A stretch of 64,000 nt of DNA from Chryseobacterium viscerum (GCF_002899945.2 NZ_PPEG02000008.1:62001-126000), one strand, 5' to 3'; positions 8,870 through 19,200 are shown, counted from the first letter of the stretch. The notes: a model not told the origin generated them from the sequence alone. Translations and numbers: made by a program.

Positions 8870-10717
8870 GTGAAAATTCACAACAAAAAAAAATACCTAA
8901 GCTTCCTTAAATTTAAAAGAGATTTCCAGAAATACGGATTAGAAAAAGCACGCAGTTATGAGCTCATCCTGCATTGGCTGAATAACAGATTGAGCAGAAA
9001 TCAATTTCTCGTTCTTTCAGGGATTTTGGTAGGCTGTACTGCAGGTCTTGCCGGAGTTATTCTGAAAACCCTGGTACACAATATTCATTATTTCATTACC
9101 AATAAAGTTCATTTTGAATATCAGATACTATTCTATATTGTTTTTCCTTTTTTAGGAATTGTTCTGACCACGATGATTGTTCTGACCTTGTTTAAAGGAC
9201 AGGACCGTAAAGGTATTGGAGCCATTCTCTATGAGATTGCACAGAATTCCAGTATTGTAGCTTCTGTTAAAATGTATTCGCAGGTGATACAGAGTGCGGT
9301 GACTGTAGGCTTGGGAGGTTCTGCCGGACTAGAAAGTCCGATTGCGGTGACAGGAGCGGCTATTGGTTCAAACTATGCACAGACCTACAGATTGAGCTAT
9401 AAAGAACGTACATTATTGCTGGCTGCTGGTGCTACAGCGGGAATTGCGTCCGCCTTCAACGCTCCCATTGCAGGGATTATGTTTGCGTTTGAAATTCTTT
9501 TGACCGGAGTGGTTTTTACAGATTTTATTCCTTTGGTGGTTGCTGCAGTTTGCGGAAGTCTTTTATCAAGGATTTTACTTCAGGAAGATGTTCTTTTCAG
9601 ATTTTATACAAGAGATCCTTTCAACTATAAAAATGTTCCGTATTATCTTATTTTAGGAATATTTACAGGTTTGTATGCCCGTTACTTTGTGATCATTTCT
9701 CAAAAAGTGGAGCATTTTATTAAAGGGCTTCAGCTTTCGAGAATGCGTAAAGCGATGTTCGGAGGTGCGGTACTTTCGCTTTTATGTGTTCTTTTTCCTC
9801 CTTTATTCGGAGAAGGATATGAAACCGTAAAAGCCTTTACCAACGGAAATACCTACTCTATTATTGAAAACAGTTTTTTCAGATATTTTGAGATCGGAGA
9901 CTGGACGATTATTATATTTTTAGTGCTTGTATTGCTTTTAAAAGCATTTGCAACTTCTTTCACCATATTTAGCGGTGGAAACGGAGGTAACTTTGCACCT
10001 TCCCTTTTTGCAGGTGGAACTCTGGGCTATCTGTTCGCCCTTATTTGTCAGCATTTAGGCTTTACAGATGTTCCGGTGACCAATCTTGTTTTGGTGGGAA
10101 TGGCCGGAGCGATGAGCGGTGTTTTGTACGCTCCGCTTACCGCCATATTTCTGATTGCAGAATCTAGCTTTGGATATGATCTGTTTATCCCTCTGATGAT
10201 TGTTTCTGTGATCTCTTATCTTATTGCAAAATGGTTCTCTCCAATTTCTCCGGAACTGGAATCTTTAGCAGATGAAGGAAAGATATTCACCAATAAGCAC
10301 GATAAAAACCTTCTTTTTGCTTTAAGAACAGAAGATTTTATTGATAAATATTCGCAGACGATCAATGAAAATGCTTCTGTGACAGAATTATTTGAAATGG
10401 TAAAAAATGGTGATAAAAATATTTTTGCCGTTGTAGATGAAAACCGCAAATTAAAAGGAGTCCTTACATTGGATGATATCAGACCTTATCTTTTTAACAA
10501 AGAGATTGATACTTCCCAGATGGTAGTTCAGCTGATGAAGGCCCCACCGGCAATACTTCATCGTGAAAATAAGCCATTGGAAATTCTTCAGACTTTTGAT
10601 GATACCGGAGTATGGAACCTGCCCGTAATCAGTGATAATAATGATTTTATAGGCTTTATTTCAAAATCTTCAATACTCATGAGCTACAGACAGCTATTGA
10701 AAGAATATTCTGATTAA
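8870..10717 (+). CDS. ClC-family chloride channel/antiporter with CBS pair
   Basis: A 615-residue membrane protein read from a GTG start (no suitable upstream ATG in frame). The ClC core has the selectivity motifs GSAGLESP (about 150-157, which supplies the gating Glu) and GGNFAPSLFAGG (about 371). Two C-terminal CBS domains (about 480-605) are likely nucleotide-sensing. Length and layout match bacterial ClC proteins with CBS tails. Whether it is a channel or a Cl-/H+ exchanger cannot be settled here. It is a single-gene unit followed by a REP-like palindrome and a terminator. Confidence 0.92.
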   Translation: MKIHNKKKYLSFLKFKRDFQKYGLEKARSYELILHWLNNRLSRNQFLVLSGILVGCTAGLAGVILKTLVHNIHYFITNKVHFEYQILFYIVFPFLGIVLTTMIVLTLFKGQDRKGIGAILYEIAQNSSIVASVKMYSQVIQSAVTVGLGGSAGLESPIAVTGAAIGSNYAQTYRLSYKERTLLLAAGATAGIASAFNAPIAGIMFAFEILLTGVVFTDFIPLVVAAVCGSLLSRILLQEDVLFRFYTRDPFNYKNVPYYLILGIFTGLYARYFVIISQKVEHFIKGLQLSRMRKAMFGGAVLSLLCVLFPPLFGEGYETVKAFTNGNTYSIIENSFFRYFEIGDWTIIIFLVLVLLLKAFATSFTIFSGGNGGNFAPSLFAGGTLGYLFALICQHLGFTDVPVTNLVLVGMAGAMSGVLYAPLTAIFLIAESSFGYDLFIPLMIVSVISYLIAKWFSPISPELESLADEGKIFTNKHDKNLLFALRTEDFIDKYSQTINENASVTELFEMVKNGDKNIFAVVDENRKLKGVLTLDDIRPYLFNKEIDTSQMVVQLMKAPPAILHRENKPLEILQTFDDTGVWNLPVISDNNDFIGFISKSSILMSYRQLLKEYSD

Positions 10718-10732
10718 TAGTAAAAACCGGAT

Positions 10733-10810
10733 ATGATAACCGAAAACCTGAATTCCCTTCCTCTGGGGGGGGGCGAAAATTCAAAGAATTTTTGACGGGG
10801 TGGTTATCAT
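10733..10810. repeat. REP-like palindromic element with a nine-G tract
   Basis: Nine-base perfect inverted ends (ATGATAACC / GGTTATCAT) enclose a C-rich arm, a run of G and the core GAAAATTCAAAGAATTTTTGA, itself a near palindrome. From memory, elements with this core followed by GACGGGGTGG recur in Chryseobacterium and Flavobacterium genomes. It lies just after the ClC gene and has no coding potential. Confidence 0.6.
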
Positions 10811-10825
10811 CGTTGAATCATAAAA

Positions 10826-10851
10826 AAATCCGTTCAGCAATGAACGGATTT
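10826..10851. terminator. Bidirectional terminator between ClC and aldo/keto reductase
   Basis: Ten-base perfect stem (AAATCCGTTC / GAACGGATTT) with a six-base loop, flanked by A and T runs. It sits between two convergent genes and can serve both. Confidence 0.75.
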
Positions 10852-10878
10852 AATTTTAATCTATAATGAAGTCGAAAA

Positions 10879-11823
10879 CTAGTTGCTCGCGTTATTCAGC
10901 AGCTCAATATCTTCCTGATCCAAAACAAGTTTAGGAGCATTGAATACCGTTTCAAGCTGTGATGCACTGGTTGCACTTACAATAGGAGCTGTGATCAAAG
11001 GATTGGATAGCAGCCATGCCAGAGAAACCGTTCCCTGAGTGGTATTATGCTTTGCACTTACCTTATCCAGCGCTTTCAATACTTCAAGTCCTTTTGGATT
11101 TAAATATTTTCTTACTCCTTCCCCTCTCGCACTTTTTGCAAGATCTGCTTCATCACGGTATTTACCTGTTAAGAAACCTGCTGCCAAAGACCAGTATGGA
11201 AAAACACTTAAATCAAACTGTTCTGCCAGAGGAGCATATTTTGTTTCAAAGCCTTCTCTTTCCATTAAGTTGTAATGAGGCTGTAAAGCAACATATTTAG
11301 GAAGATTATTCTTTTCAGCAGCTTCAAATGATGCTTTTAAACGTTCTGGTGATAAGTTGGAAGCGGCGATATAACGTACTTTTCCAGCTTTAATGATTTC
11401 ATCATAAGCAGAAAGTGTCTCTTCCACCGGAGTGATATTGTCGTCAAAATGAGTATAATAAATATCAATATGATCCGTCTGAAGTCTTTGCAGGGACTCA
11501 TCTACCGATTGTAAGATATGTTTTCTGCTGATATCATAACCATGCTCTTTGGTTTCAGAACCCACTTTCGTAGCCAAAACAATATGATCACGATTCGCAC
11601 GGCTTTTTATCCATTTTCCGATGATTTCTTCAGACTGTCCACCTTTACCATTTACCCACCATGAATACGTATCTGCAGTATCCACAAAATTAAAACCAGC
11701 TTCTGCAAAGCGGTCCAGTATATCAAAAGATTGTTTCTCATCCAGCGTCCATCCAAAAACATTTCCCCCGAAATTGATTGGAGCAATCGTTAAATCGGTA
11801 TTTTTGATCTTTCTTTTTTCCAT
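10879..11823 (-). CDS. Aldo/keto reductase
   Basis: A 314-residue TIM-barrel NADPH oxidoreductase. The catalytic tetrad is visible as Asp48 and Tyr53 (FVDTADTYSW), Lys86 (LATKVG) and His125 (YYTHFDD). The C-terminal NADP-binding stretch (VSATSASQLETVF) is typical of the AKR families that include YghZ-like and auxin-induced-protein-like enzymes. It is monocistronic. The physiological carbonyl substrate is not evident. Confidence 0.92.
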   Translation of the reverse strand: MEKRKIKNTDLTIAPINFGGNVFGWTLDEKQSFDILDRFAEAGFNFVDTADTYSWWVNGKGGQSEEIIGKWIKSRANRDHIVLATKVGSETKEHGYDISRKHILQSVDESLQRLQTDHIDIYYTHFDDNITPVEETLSAYDEIIKAGKVRYIAASNLSPERLKASFEAAEKNNLPKYVALQPHYNLMEREGFETKYAPLAEQFDLSVFPYWSLAAGFLTGKYRDEADLAKSARGEGVRKYLNPKGLEVLKALDKVSAKHNTTQGTVSLAWLLSNPLITAPIVSATSASQLETVFNAPKLVLDQEDIELLNNASN

Positions 11824-12260
11824 AAAAATAATTTTACTAAGTGATGTCTAAGGTAAGGAATATTAAGCCCTGAGAATATTCAAAATAGCCATTCACTCCA
11901 TAGTTATTATAAATAGAAATGCTGATGTTTCCTCAGTTTTTTTGATTATTGTTTTGTTGGAAAAACGCAAAGAAGCAAAGAAATATTACCTGTATTGTGT
12001 TATAAAGTGCAAAGATTTTATCTCCGGTAAAATTGAATACAGCATCGTTTATTTTTTATCTCACGCTGATTTTGCAGATTACGCAGATATTTATATTTAA
12101 TCTGCATAATATGTTGTATCTGCGAGAAAATTTATAACAACATCACTTGCTGAAAATCTTTGATTTTCTCGCGCCTTAAAAAATATATATTGTAATAGAA
12201 ACCTTGCGTCTTTGCGTTTTTCAAACAAAAAAACATATATATTTCATTTGTAACTAAAAA
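11824..12260. repeat. Dispersed repeat region, copy A1 (about 11950-12235)
   Basis: A gene-free gap. The block from about 11950 to 12235 is bounded by inverted copies of an A/G-rich end (GGAAAAACGCAAAG at the left; CTTTGCGTTTTTC at the right). Inside are GATTTTATCTCCGGTAAAAT, CTGCATAATATGTTGTATCTGCGAGA and the small hairpin GAAAATCTTTGATTTTC. The same modules occur at 33660-33935 and 38995-39260, and one of them again at 62804-62836, so this is a dispersed repeat family. Confidence 0.6.
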
Positions 12261-12295
12261 AATAAAAACAGCCCCATTTGAAAGCTGTTTTTATT
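12261..12295 (-). terminator. Terminator after the 613-residue protein gene
   Basis: Twelve-base perfect stem (AATAAAAACAGC / GCTGTTTTTATT) with an eleven-base loop, 22 bases downstream of the leftward stop codon, ending in a T run on the minus strand. Confidence 0.75.
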
Positions 12296-12317
12296 ATCTA
12301 TCAATTAAAAAATACGG

Positions 12318-14159
12318 TTACTTTTCAACCTGAGGAACCTCAATAGCGATAAGCTGAAGTTTGTATTCCTGTAATTGCAGGTTGATGGTTGATAAACCGT
12401 TGCTGAAGTATAATGATGCTTTAAAAAGCTCATGATAATATTCTATCCCTTCAAGTATATTTTTCTTGAAAGCATTCCATTTTTTAGTTTGCGAGTGGGT
12501 AATCTGTGCTGATGATTCAGCGATTTCTTTTTTAAGATAATCAACATACATTTTCAGTTCGTTGATGAACATATTGGGGCGTTGATTATCAGCAAGAATA
12601 TTGGTGTTTCCATAAATATGCTTCACCATTTCCGAAAGCGAAACTTCTTTATCAAAAAAAGCAATATTCGGTCCGGGACATATGACAACTCCTTGTTTTT
12701 CACCTTTGATCTCAAGATTCTGCTCCATATAGGCAGCATTTACAAGACCTACACACAGACAGGCTTTATCTGTAATTTCGGATTTCCTTTTATCAAATTC
12801 TTTCTCTGTGAATGTTTCCCTGTCAGCATACAATTCTTTCAGTTTGATATCCTGATATTTCTTAGAAGCGGTACAGGTGCCTTCCGGAGAGAACTCTTTA
12901 CTCAATGCCAGAAGTTTTTTGGGGCATGAACTTCCATGTTTCCCCTTAGCCTCTTTTTCATGTTTCAATCTTTCGTTGGAGGTTCCTTTTACTGTATTGA
13001 AGGGAACTCCCAGTGGCGAAATATTACTCAGATAAAAATCCTGCTCTTTTGCTTTTACAAGAAGATTCCTGGTTTCGGTGTCTACAGAAGTCGCTTCGGG
13101 CACCAGTAAAAACGGTGAGCCCCATCCTACGCTGTCTACATTGTAATTGGCCAATAAAAATTCATGTTCTTCAGAAGTTCCCACTCCACCCTGAACGGTA
13201 ATTTTCATTTCTAAAGGCTCGGAAACTATAACTTTTCCTTTTTGCTCTAAAGCTGCTGTCATTAAGTTGTGAGCAGATTGTATTAGATCATTTTTTTTCT
13301 GCTTAAATTCTTCCATAATGGGCCCGAGAAGCATTCCTTCGGTTGCAAATGCATGTCCCCCGCAATTCAGCCCGGATTCTATTCTATATTCTGAGACCCA
13401 CAACCCTTTTTTAGCCAGAAAATTCCCTTGGATCATGGCAGAACGGAAGTCACTTACTTTAAGAATGATTTTCTTTTTAATCTTTCCGTTTTCATCAGGG
13501 AAAAAGTCTTCAAATTCTTCCATGTAGCTGTACAGACGAGGATTCATTCCTGCAGAAAGAACCATAGAAGACGATAGTTTACTTTTTGCAAATCCGCGCA
13601 GTGAAGCATGGGCATCATTATACATCACAGGAAGTTGTTCGTTATTTTGATAATTGTCTTTATCTACTTTCGTCATGATATTGACGTCGATACTTCCAGG
13701 TTTTAAGTTGGTTTCAATGAAGTTTTTTATAGAAGAACTCCAGTTATCCGTCTGATTAACCATGTTTTGAAGGCCGGATTTCAGATCTGAAGAATTCGGA
13801 AGCATCGCCATAAAGTCCTTTAAAGCCTCCTTGTTTTTACTGATTTCCTGTTTGAAAGATTCAAATTTTTCGTTCACGATATCATCCACCATATCCAGAT
13901 AGGCAGTAATTCTTTTTGCTCTGTAATCTTCCGTTTTCGTTGAAATTCCCCAATAGTCAAGATTAAACTTTTTGTTGTAAAAGTTTTTCATCTTTTCAAG
14001 GATTTCATCATCAATAATAGAGACTACAGAAGAAATTCCATATTGGGCAACACGAATCGGGCTGTCTATTGTATAAGCCAGTCCCATTACCGGAATATGG
14101 AAGTTGTGCAAAGGTTTTTTTGTCATAAAGTTTTGATAAAAGTTCTTTTTATTATTCAT
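12318..14159 (-). CDS. Large conserved protein of unknown function, nitronate-monooxygenase-like fold suspected
   Basis: A 613-residue protein without signal peptide or membrane segment. I recall close homologues only as hypothetical proteins in Bacteroidota. The opening HIPVMGLAYTIDSPIRVA, the middle TVQGGVGTSEE (322-331), SVGWGSPFLLVPEA (343-356) and SPLGVPFN (381-388) resemble the barrel landmarks of the FMN-dependent nitronate monooxygenase/FabK group, but the family's residues are not all in place. A ~130-residue region (about 400-500) adds Cys412, Cys429, Cys467, Cys469 and Cys494, and Cys266 lies in SGLNCGGHAF, so metal or Fe-S binding is possible. Single gene with its own terminator. 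Function not assigned. Confidence 0.75.
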   Translation of the reverse strand: MNNKKNFYQNFMTKKPLHNFHIPVMGLAYTIDSPIRVAQYGISSVVSIIDDEILEKMKNFYNKKFNLDYWGISTKTEDYRAKRITAYLDMVDDIVNEKFESFKQEISKNKEALKDFMAMLPNSSDLKSGLQNMVNQTDNWSSSIKNFIETNLKPGSIDVNIMTKVDKDNYQNNEQLPVMYNDAHASLRGFAKSKLSSSMVLSAGMNPRLYSYMEEFEDFFPDENGKIKKKIILKVSDFRSAMIQGNFLAKKGLWVSEYRIESGLNCGGHAFATEGMLLGPIMEEFKQKKNDLIQSAHNLMTAALEQKGKVIVSEPLEMKITVQGGVGTSEEHEFLLANYNVDSVGWGSPFLLVPEATSVDTETRNLLVKAKEQDFYLSNISPLGVPFNTVKGTSNERLKHEKEAKGKHGSSCPKKLLALSKEFSPEGTCTASKKYQDIKLKELYADRETFTEKEFDKRKSEITDKACLCVGLVNAAYMEQNLEIKGEKQGVVICPGPNIAFFDKEVSLSEMVKHIYGNTNILADNQRPNMFINELKMYVDYLKKEIAESSAQITHSQTKKWNAFKKNILEGIEYYHELFKASLYFSNGLSTINLQLQEYKLQLIAIEVPQVEK

Positions 14160-14429
14160 ATAAAAATCCTTTACAACTATTCACTTCTTAAAAATATTAT
14201 TTTAAAATGAATTATGTATCAAATAGTATTTCTCAATATGTAAAACATGTCAAATGTCATGTTTTTAAGTTTTTTAATGTAAAATAAGAGTGATTCAAAT
14301 GCTCATTTTGAGAGCGTGAAAAAGTGCGGCTTTGTCGCTGAAGAAGCTTTATCGTAAAACATTGAAGCCGTCTAAACTTCTATCTTGATTGTTTTTAACC
14401 ACAAATCGAAGATTCAACGAAGTTAAAAG
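14160..14429. other. Gene-free stretch upstream of the 613-residue protein
   Basis: AT-rich, no convincing reading frame. It must hold the promoter of the leftward unknown-protein gene, but no clear promoter pair was seen. It runs into the tandem repeats to its right. Confidence 0.4.
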
Positions 14430-14995
14430 GCACAAAAGTTTAAACACTTAAGCATTTTAGAGCCTAGCTTTATGCATAATAAGTACACTAAAGTTGTTTA
14501 AAAATCTTTGATTTTTCTCTTGAGTGAATTTACTTATACAGGAGGATAGTAAAACTTTCTTAAGTAGACTAAAGTGTTTTAAAATTACAATGTCTAGATT
14601 CTATTTTAACCACAAAAGTCACAAAAGCTTTTAATACTTTAGTTATTTTAAGTTTCCTACTTTGTGTATATGAAGTACACCTAAGCTTTGAAAATCTTTG
14701 ATTTTTATCTTAAGTGAACTTATTTATGCAAGAGGATAGTAAAACTTTCTTAAGTGTACTAAAGTGTTTTAAAATTACAATGTCTAGATTCCTATTTTAA
14801 CTACAAAAGTCACAAAAGATTTTGAACACTTAAGTTTATTAAGTTCCTGCTTTGCGTATAATAAGTACACCTAAGTTTTGTGAAAATCTTTGATTTTCAT
14901 TTTAGGTGAACTTTTCTTCAGAATAAATCTAACTAAACCTATTTGAGTGGATTAACATGTTTTTAAAATGAAAGTTTTTGTGACTTTTATAGTAT
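14430..14995. repeat. Three tandem ~190 bp non-coding repeat units
   Basis: Units begin at about 14431, 14620 and 14811 with CACAAAAG and repeat every 189-191 bases. Each carries ACACTTAAG-like sequence, AATAAGTACAC(C/T)TAAG, the small hairpin AAAATCTTTGATTTT and, in units one and two, TAAAACTTTCTTAAG and TACAATGTCTAGATT. The last unit ends in TTTTTGTGACTTTTAT, the inverse of its own start. A lone fourth copy lies at 39308-39495. No coding capacity and no unique spacers, so it is not a CRISPR array. Confidence 0.75.
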
Positions 14996-15002
14996 ACAAC
15001 AA

Positions 15003-15030
15003 AAAAGATCAATCTTTCGACTGATCTTTT
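15003..15030 (-). terminator. Terminator after the efflux operon
   Basis: Nine-base perfect stem (AAAAGATCA / TGATCTTTT) with a ten-base loop, 25 bases beyond the leftward stop codon of the adaptor gene. T-rich on the minus strand. Confidence 0.75.
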
Positions 15031-15054
15031 GATTGTACAATATGTATTTAAAAA

Positions 15055-16206
15055 TTATTGTGCTTTGTTTTTAAGGATCATCAGAAGGCTGTAAGCACCT
15101 TTCTGTACAATTTTCTTATCTTTAAAAAAATCAGCTTTTAATACCTCTGTAAACTGGTCATCTGAAATTCCAACCACCACAGGAATCATTTTATAATTGG
15201 ATTTTCCCAGGTCTTCAAAAACATAGTTTTTGTTTTCAAAAGAAACTATCGCTTCATTGGGAAGTCCCTGTGTATAATGGCTGCAGATATTGACTTCAGC
15301 GTTGATGTACATTCCTTTTACAAATTCAGAATGAGGAGAAGATAGTTTGGCTATTGCTGTTGCAGAACCTCCGTTTTCAATGCTCGGAACGACACTGACA
15401 ATTTTAGCATTCGATTTTACATCCGGCTTCTGATTGTTATACACCAAGATATCTTGTCCCACTTTCACATCATTCACATCATTTTCAAAGATTTTTAATT
15501 CTAAAAGCAGTCCGGCTGGATTGATCAGCTCAAATAAAGTATCTGCCGGATTGATATATTGTCCATTATTCACAAGAATTTTGCTTACAAAACCGGTAAA
15601 CGGAGCATAAATATTGATCTTACTTCTGATATTTCCGGTATGTAAACCTTTGGCATTAATTCCGATGATTCTTAGTTTTTCTTCAAGACCTTTTAAAGTT
15701 GCATTCAGGGTAGCATAGTCTGCCTGAGCGGTCTGCATCGTTTTATCACTACTGGCTTTGCTTGTATTAAGATCTTTCTGGCGGTTGAAATTTAGCCTTG
15801 CTGCTTCAAGCTGTGCTTTAGTTACCAGATAATCCTGTTGAAGCTGTATAAACTGAGGATCTTCCACTACAGCAAGAACCTGCCCTTTGCTGAAATGACT
15901 TCCATTCATCACATGGATAGACTTGATGTGCCCGCCCATAATGCTGGAAACTAAACTAATGTGGGAAGGGGCAATTTCGGCTTTCCCGTTCAGGCGTACC
16001 AGCTTTTCCATATTCCTGTTTTGGATGGCGGTTGTAGTAATTCCTACAGACTGAATCTGTTTTTCCGTAAGATGAACCGAATTTTGGTTGTTTTTAGTGA
16101 ATTTTGTGTTTTCGTAAACTGTTTTTTCTTCCTCTTTTTTCCCTGAACATGAAGATAAAACAAGAAATAGAGAAAGGCTGTATATTGATATGTTTCTGAA
16201 GTGCAT
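15055..16206 (-). CDS. Efflux RND periplasmic adaptor subunit (CzcB-like lipoprotein)
   Basis: A 383-residue membrane-fusion protein. A lipoprotein signal ends at Cys20 (VLSSC), so it is probably anchored in the inner membrane facing the periplasm. It shows the barrel-sandwich and hairpin organisation of CzcB/CusB-type adaptors: MNGSHFSKGQVLAVVEDPQ at the biotinyl-lipoyl half, a coiled-coil hairpin (about 118-185), then the second half (IYAPFTGFVSKILVNNGQY) and a beta-barrel. It starts 7 bases after the RND pump gene, so it is translated from the same transcript and would link pump and outer-membrane duct. Confidence 0.9.
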   Translation of the reverse strand: MHFRNISIYSLSLFLVLSSCSGKKEEEKTVYENTKFTKNNQNSVHLTEKQIQSVGITTTAIQNRNMEKLVRLNGKAEIAPSHISLVSSIMGGHIKSIHVMNGSHFSKGQVLAVVEDPQFIQLQQDYLVTKAQLEAARLNFNRQKDLNTSKASSDKTMQTAQADYATLNATLKGLEEKLRIIGINAKGLHTGNIRSKINIYAPFTGFVSKILVNNGQYINPADTLFELINPAGLLLELKIFENDVNDVKVGQDILVYNNQKPDVKSNAKIVSVVPSIENGGSATAIAKLSSPHSEFVKGMYINAEVNICSHYTQGLPNEAIVSFENKNYVFEDLGKSNYKMIPVVVGISDDQFTEVLKADFFKDKKIVQKGAYSLLMILKNKAQ

Positions 16207-16213
16207 GACGTTG

Positions 16214-19200
16214 TTATTTTGAAATTAAGAATTGAAGTTCGGCTCCTATTTGATTCAGTTTTTCCAACTGATCAATATAATCTGCTTTGGTTTTTACGGC
16301 CTGATTCACTAGTATTACCCAATTCAGGTAATCAATTTCCCCTACTTCCATCTGTTTCTGGGCTGCTTTTAAGATGATATCAGATTTTGGAAGCTGTTTT
16401 TGTTCATAATTTTCAATGATTCGTTGTTGGTTTTTATAATTGCTCAATTGCTGGTTCAATCTGTTTCTAAGTTCAATTTCTTTTCGCTGATATTGATTTT
16501 CGCTGATCGCAATTTTTGCCTGTGCAGCCTTTGCCAAAGCTCTTTGCCCTTTCGTAAACAATGGAATTCCAACCCCCACCTGAACCGAATTGAAGCGGTT
16601 ATTGTTGATGTTTTTCATGCTCTGATTGGTGTATCCTACAAGAAGATCAGGAAGCAGTCTGCTTTTTTCGAGTTGTACTTCGGCCTCTCCTATTTTGATC
16701 TGTTGCTGCAGGTATTGAAGCTCAGGATGTTGTTTTACCATTTCCTCGGAAATCTGAAGCCCAATATTCATCGTTGGTTGATTGGCAATGGGCTGGTAAG
16801 GAATCTCGGACTGAAGTAATAACTGAAGCTGAAGTTTTGTGATGTTCAGATCATTTTCAAGGGTTTTCAGCTGTACTTTTATCTGTTCTTTTTGAATTTC
16901 AGCCGTTGATTCTTCCAGAATATTAGCTTCTCCTTTTTTTAATCTTAAGCCTGCTTTCTCAGCAAAATTATTGTAGAGCTGGCTGATGTATTCCAATACT
17001 TTTTTCTTCTCCTGAAGCACCAGTATTCTGTAGAAAACGTCTGTCACTTCTTTGGTAAGCTGTGTTTTTGTCAGATTTTGATTGATGACACTTGCAGACC
17101 ATTCAACATTCAGCATTTGTTTTCTTTTTGAATATACCGTAGGAAAACTGAACCTTTGTGAGATCCCGAATGAATTGTCGGTTTCTTCTCCCTGGATCTG
17201 TCCAAACCCTCCGGTCACTTCCAGCTGTGGAATATCCAGATAACTGGCTTTTAGTTTTTCCTGGTAATCGGATACCAATTTTGAGTTTTTAAGGATACCA
17301 TTCTGTTGAAATGCTTTTTCCAAAGCCTGGTCGTAAGTAATGTTTTCCTGAGCCTTAAAGCTTCCAAAAGAGATCAGCAGTAAGAAAACAGACAATTTTT
17401 TATAGTTACGTTTTTTTGAGAATTTCATTTTATCTTTATTAATATGTTCAAACAGGACGTATAGAATAGGAAGTACAAAGAGGGTTAAAAGTGTAGCGAG
17501 CATCAGACCACCGATTACTACCGTTGCCAAAGGTCTCTGTACTTCAGCTCCCGCACCGTTGCTGATCGCCATGGGAAGAAATCCTAAAGAAGCTACAAAA
17601 GCTGTCATTAAAACCGGACGAAGCCTTATTTTTGTACCTATCAGTACAATTCTGCTGGTATTGGTTAATCCGTTATTTTTCAATCGGTTAAATTCTGATA
17701 TCAAAACAATTCCATTAAGTACAGCAACTCCAAATAAAGCGATGAATCCTACCCCGGCACTGATACTAAAAGGCATTCCTCTCAAAGCCAGAAAATAGAC
17801 GCCTCCTATCGCAGACAATGGAATGGCGGTGTAGATAAGTAAGCTGTGTTTTACAGAACCGAAAGCAAAAAACAATAACAGGAAAATCATGACTAATGAA
17901 ATAGGCACAGCTAATCCCAGTCTTGCTTTGGCTTCATTTAAGTTTTCAAAAGCACCTCCATAAGAAACTGTATATCCTGGAGACAGTTTCAGGCTTTTGC
18001 CTGCTTTTTGCTGAAGCTCTTCCACAATACTCTGCACATCTCTTCCTCTTGCGTTAAACCCTACAATAATCCTTCTTTTGGTATCTTCTCTTTGAATCTG
18101 GTTTGGACTGTTTTTCAGTTCCACTTTCGCCAGCTGTGATAATGGGATCTGTTCTCCTGAAGCTGTAGGAACCAAAAGATTCCGGATGCTTGTAATGTCT
18201 TTTTTATGCTCATTATCCATTCGGACAACGATATCAAATTTTTTCTCTCCTTCATATAAAGCTCCGGCAGTCTGTCCTGCAAAAGCCATATTGATCACTC
18301 TGTTGATATCTGCTACCGAAATATTGTAGCGGGACAATTCTGAACGGTTATAATCAATCACCACCTGTGGCGCTCCAACGACAGGCTCAATATAAAGATC
18401 CTGAGCGCCTTTCACGGTATTGATGATACTTCCCATTTTTTTGGCATATGCAGCAAGACTATCCAGATCTTCACCATAAATTTTGCATACCACATCCTGT
18501 CTTGCTCCGGTCATCAGTTCATTGAAACGCATCTGTACAGGAAACTGAAAACTGGTTGTTAATCCTGGAATAACGCTTAATGCTTTACTCATTTTGTCAG
18601 AAAGCTCCGGAAATGATTTTGCAGAAGTCCATTCTTTTTTAGATTTCAAAACAATGATCATATCTCCGGCATCCATTGGCATTGGCTCCGTAGGAATTTC
18701 GGCACTTCCAATCTTCATCACTACCTTTTCTACTTCTGGAAACTGGGTTAAAAGGATATTGGCTGCCTGAGTGGTTGCTTTCTTGGTTTCACTGATATTA
18801 CTTCCCTGAAGGATTCTCATTTCAACGGCAAAGTCACCTTCCTCCAAAGACGGAATAAATTCTCCTCCCATTCTGGAAAGGGTAAAAACAGCACCAGCAA
18901 ACAGAATTAATACACTTACAATAATTGTTTTTCTGTATTTAAGGGCTTTCATCAGGAGCTTTTGGTGCCCTGCCTCCACTTTTCCCATTACCTTGTCCGA
19001 GATATTTTCTTTTTCTTTTTTCTTTCTGCTCAATACCAGAGAACTCATCATAGGAATGTAAGTCAGAGAAAGAATAAATGCTCCAATCAGGGCAAAAGCA
19101 ACTGTCTGGGCCATTGGCTTGAACATTTTTCCTTCAATTCCCTGAAGCGTAAAAATCGGAAGATATACAATTAAGATAATGATCTGACCAAAGACTGCAC

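Noticed and set aside
14430..14995. CRISPR-like periodicity
   Set aside because: The period is about 190 bases, the whole unit is repeated and there are no short repeats with unique spacers. No cas genes are present in the window.
17100..17450. Sequencing error joining separate pump and duct genes
   Set aside because: The frame is continuous through a coherent linker and signal segment, and CzcA-TolC fusions are known in Bacteroidota, so a true fusion is more likely.
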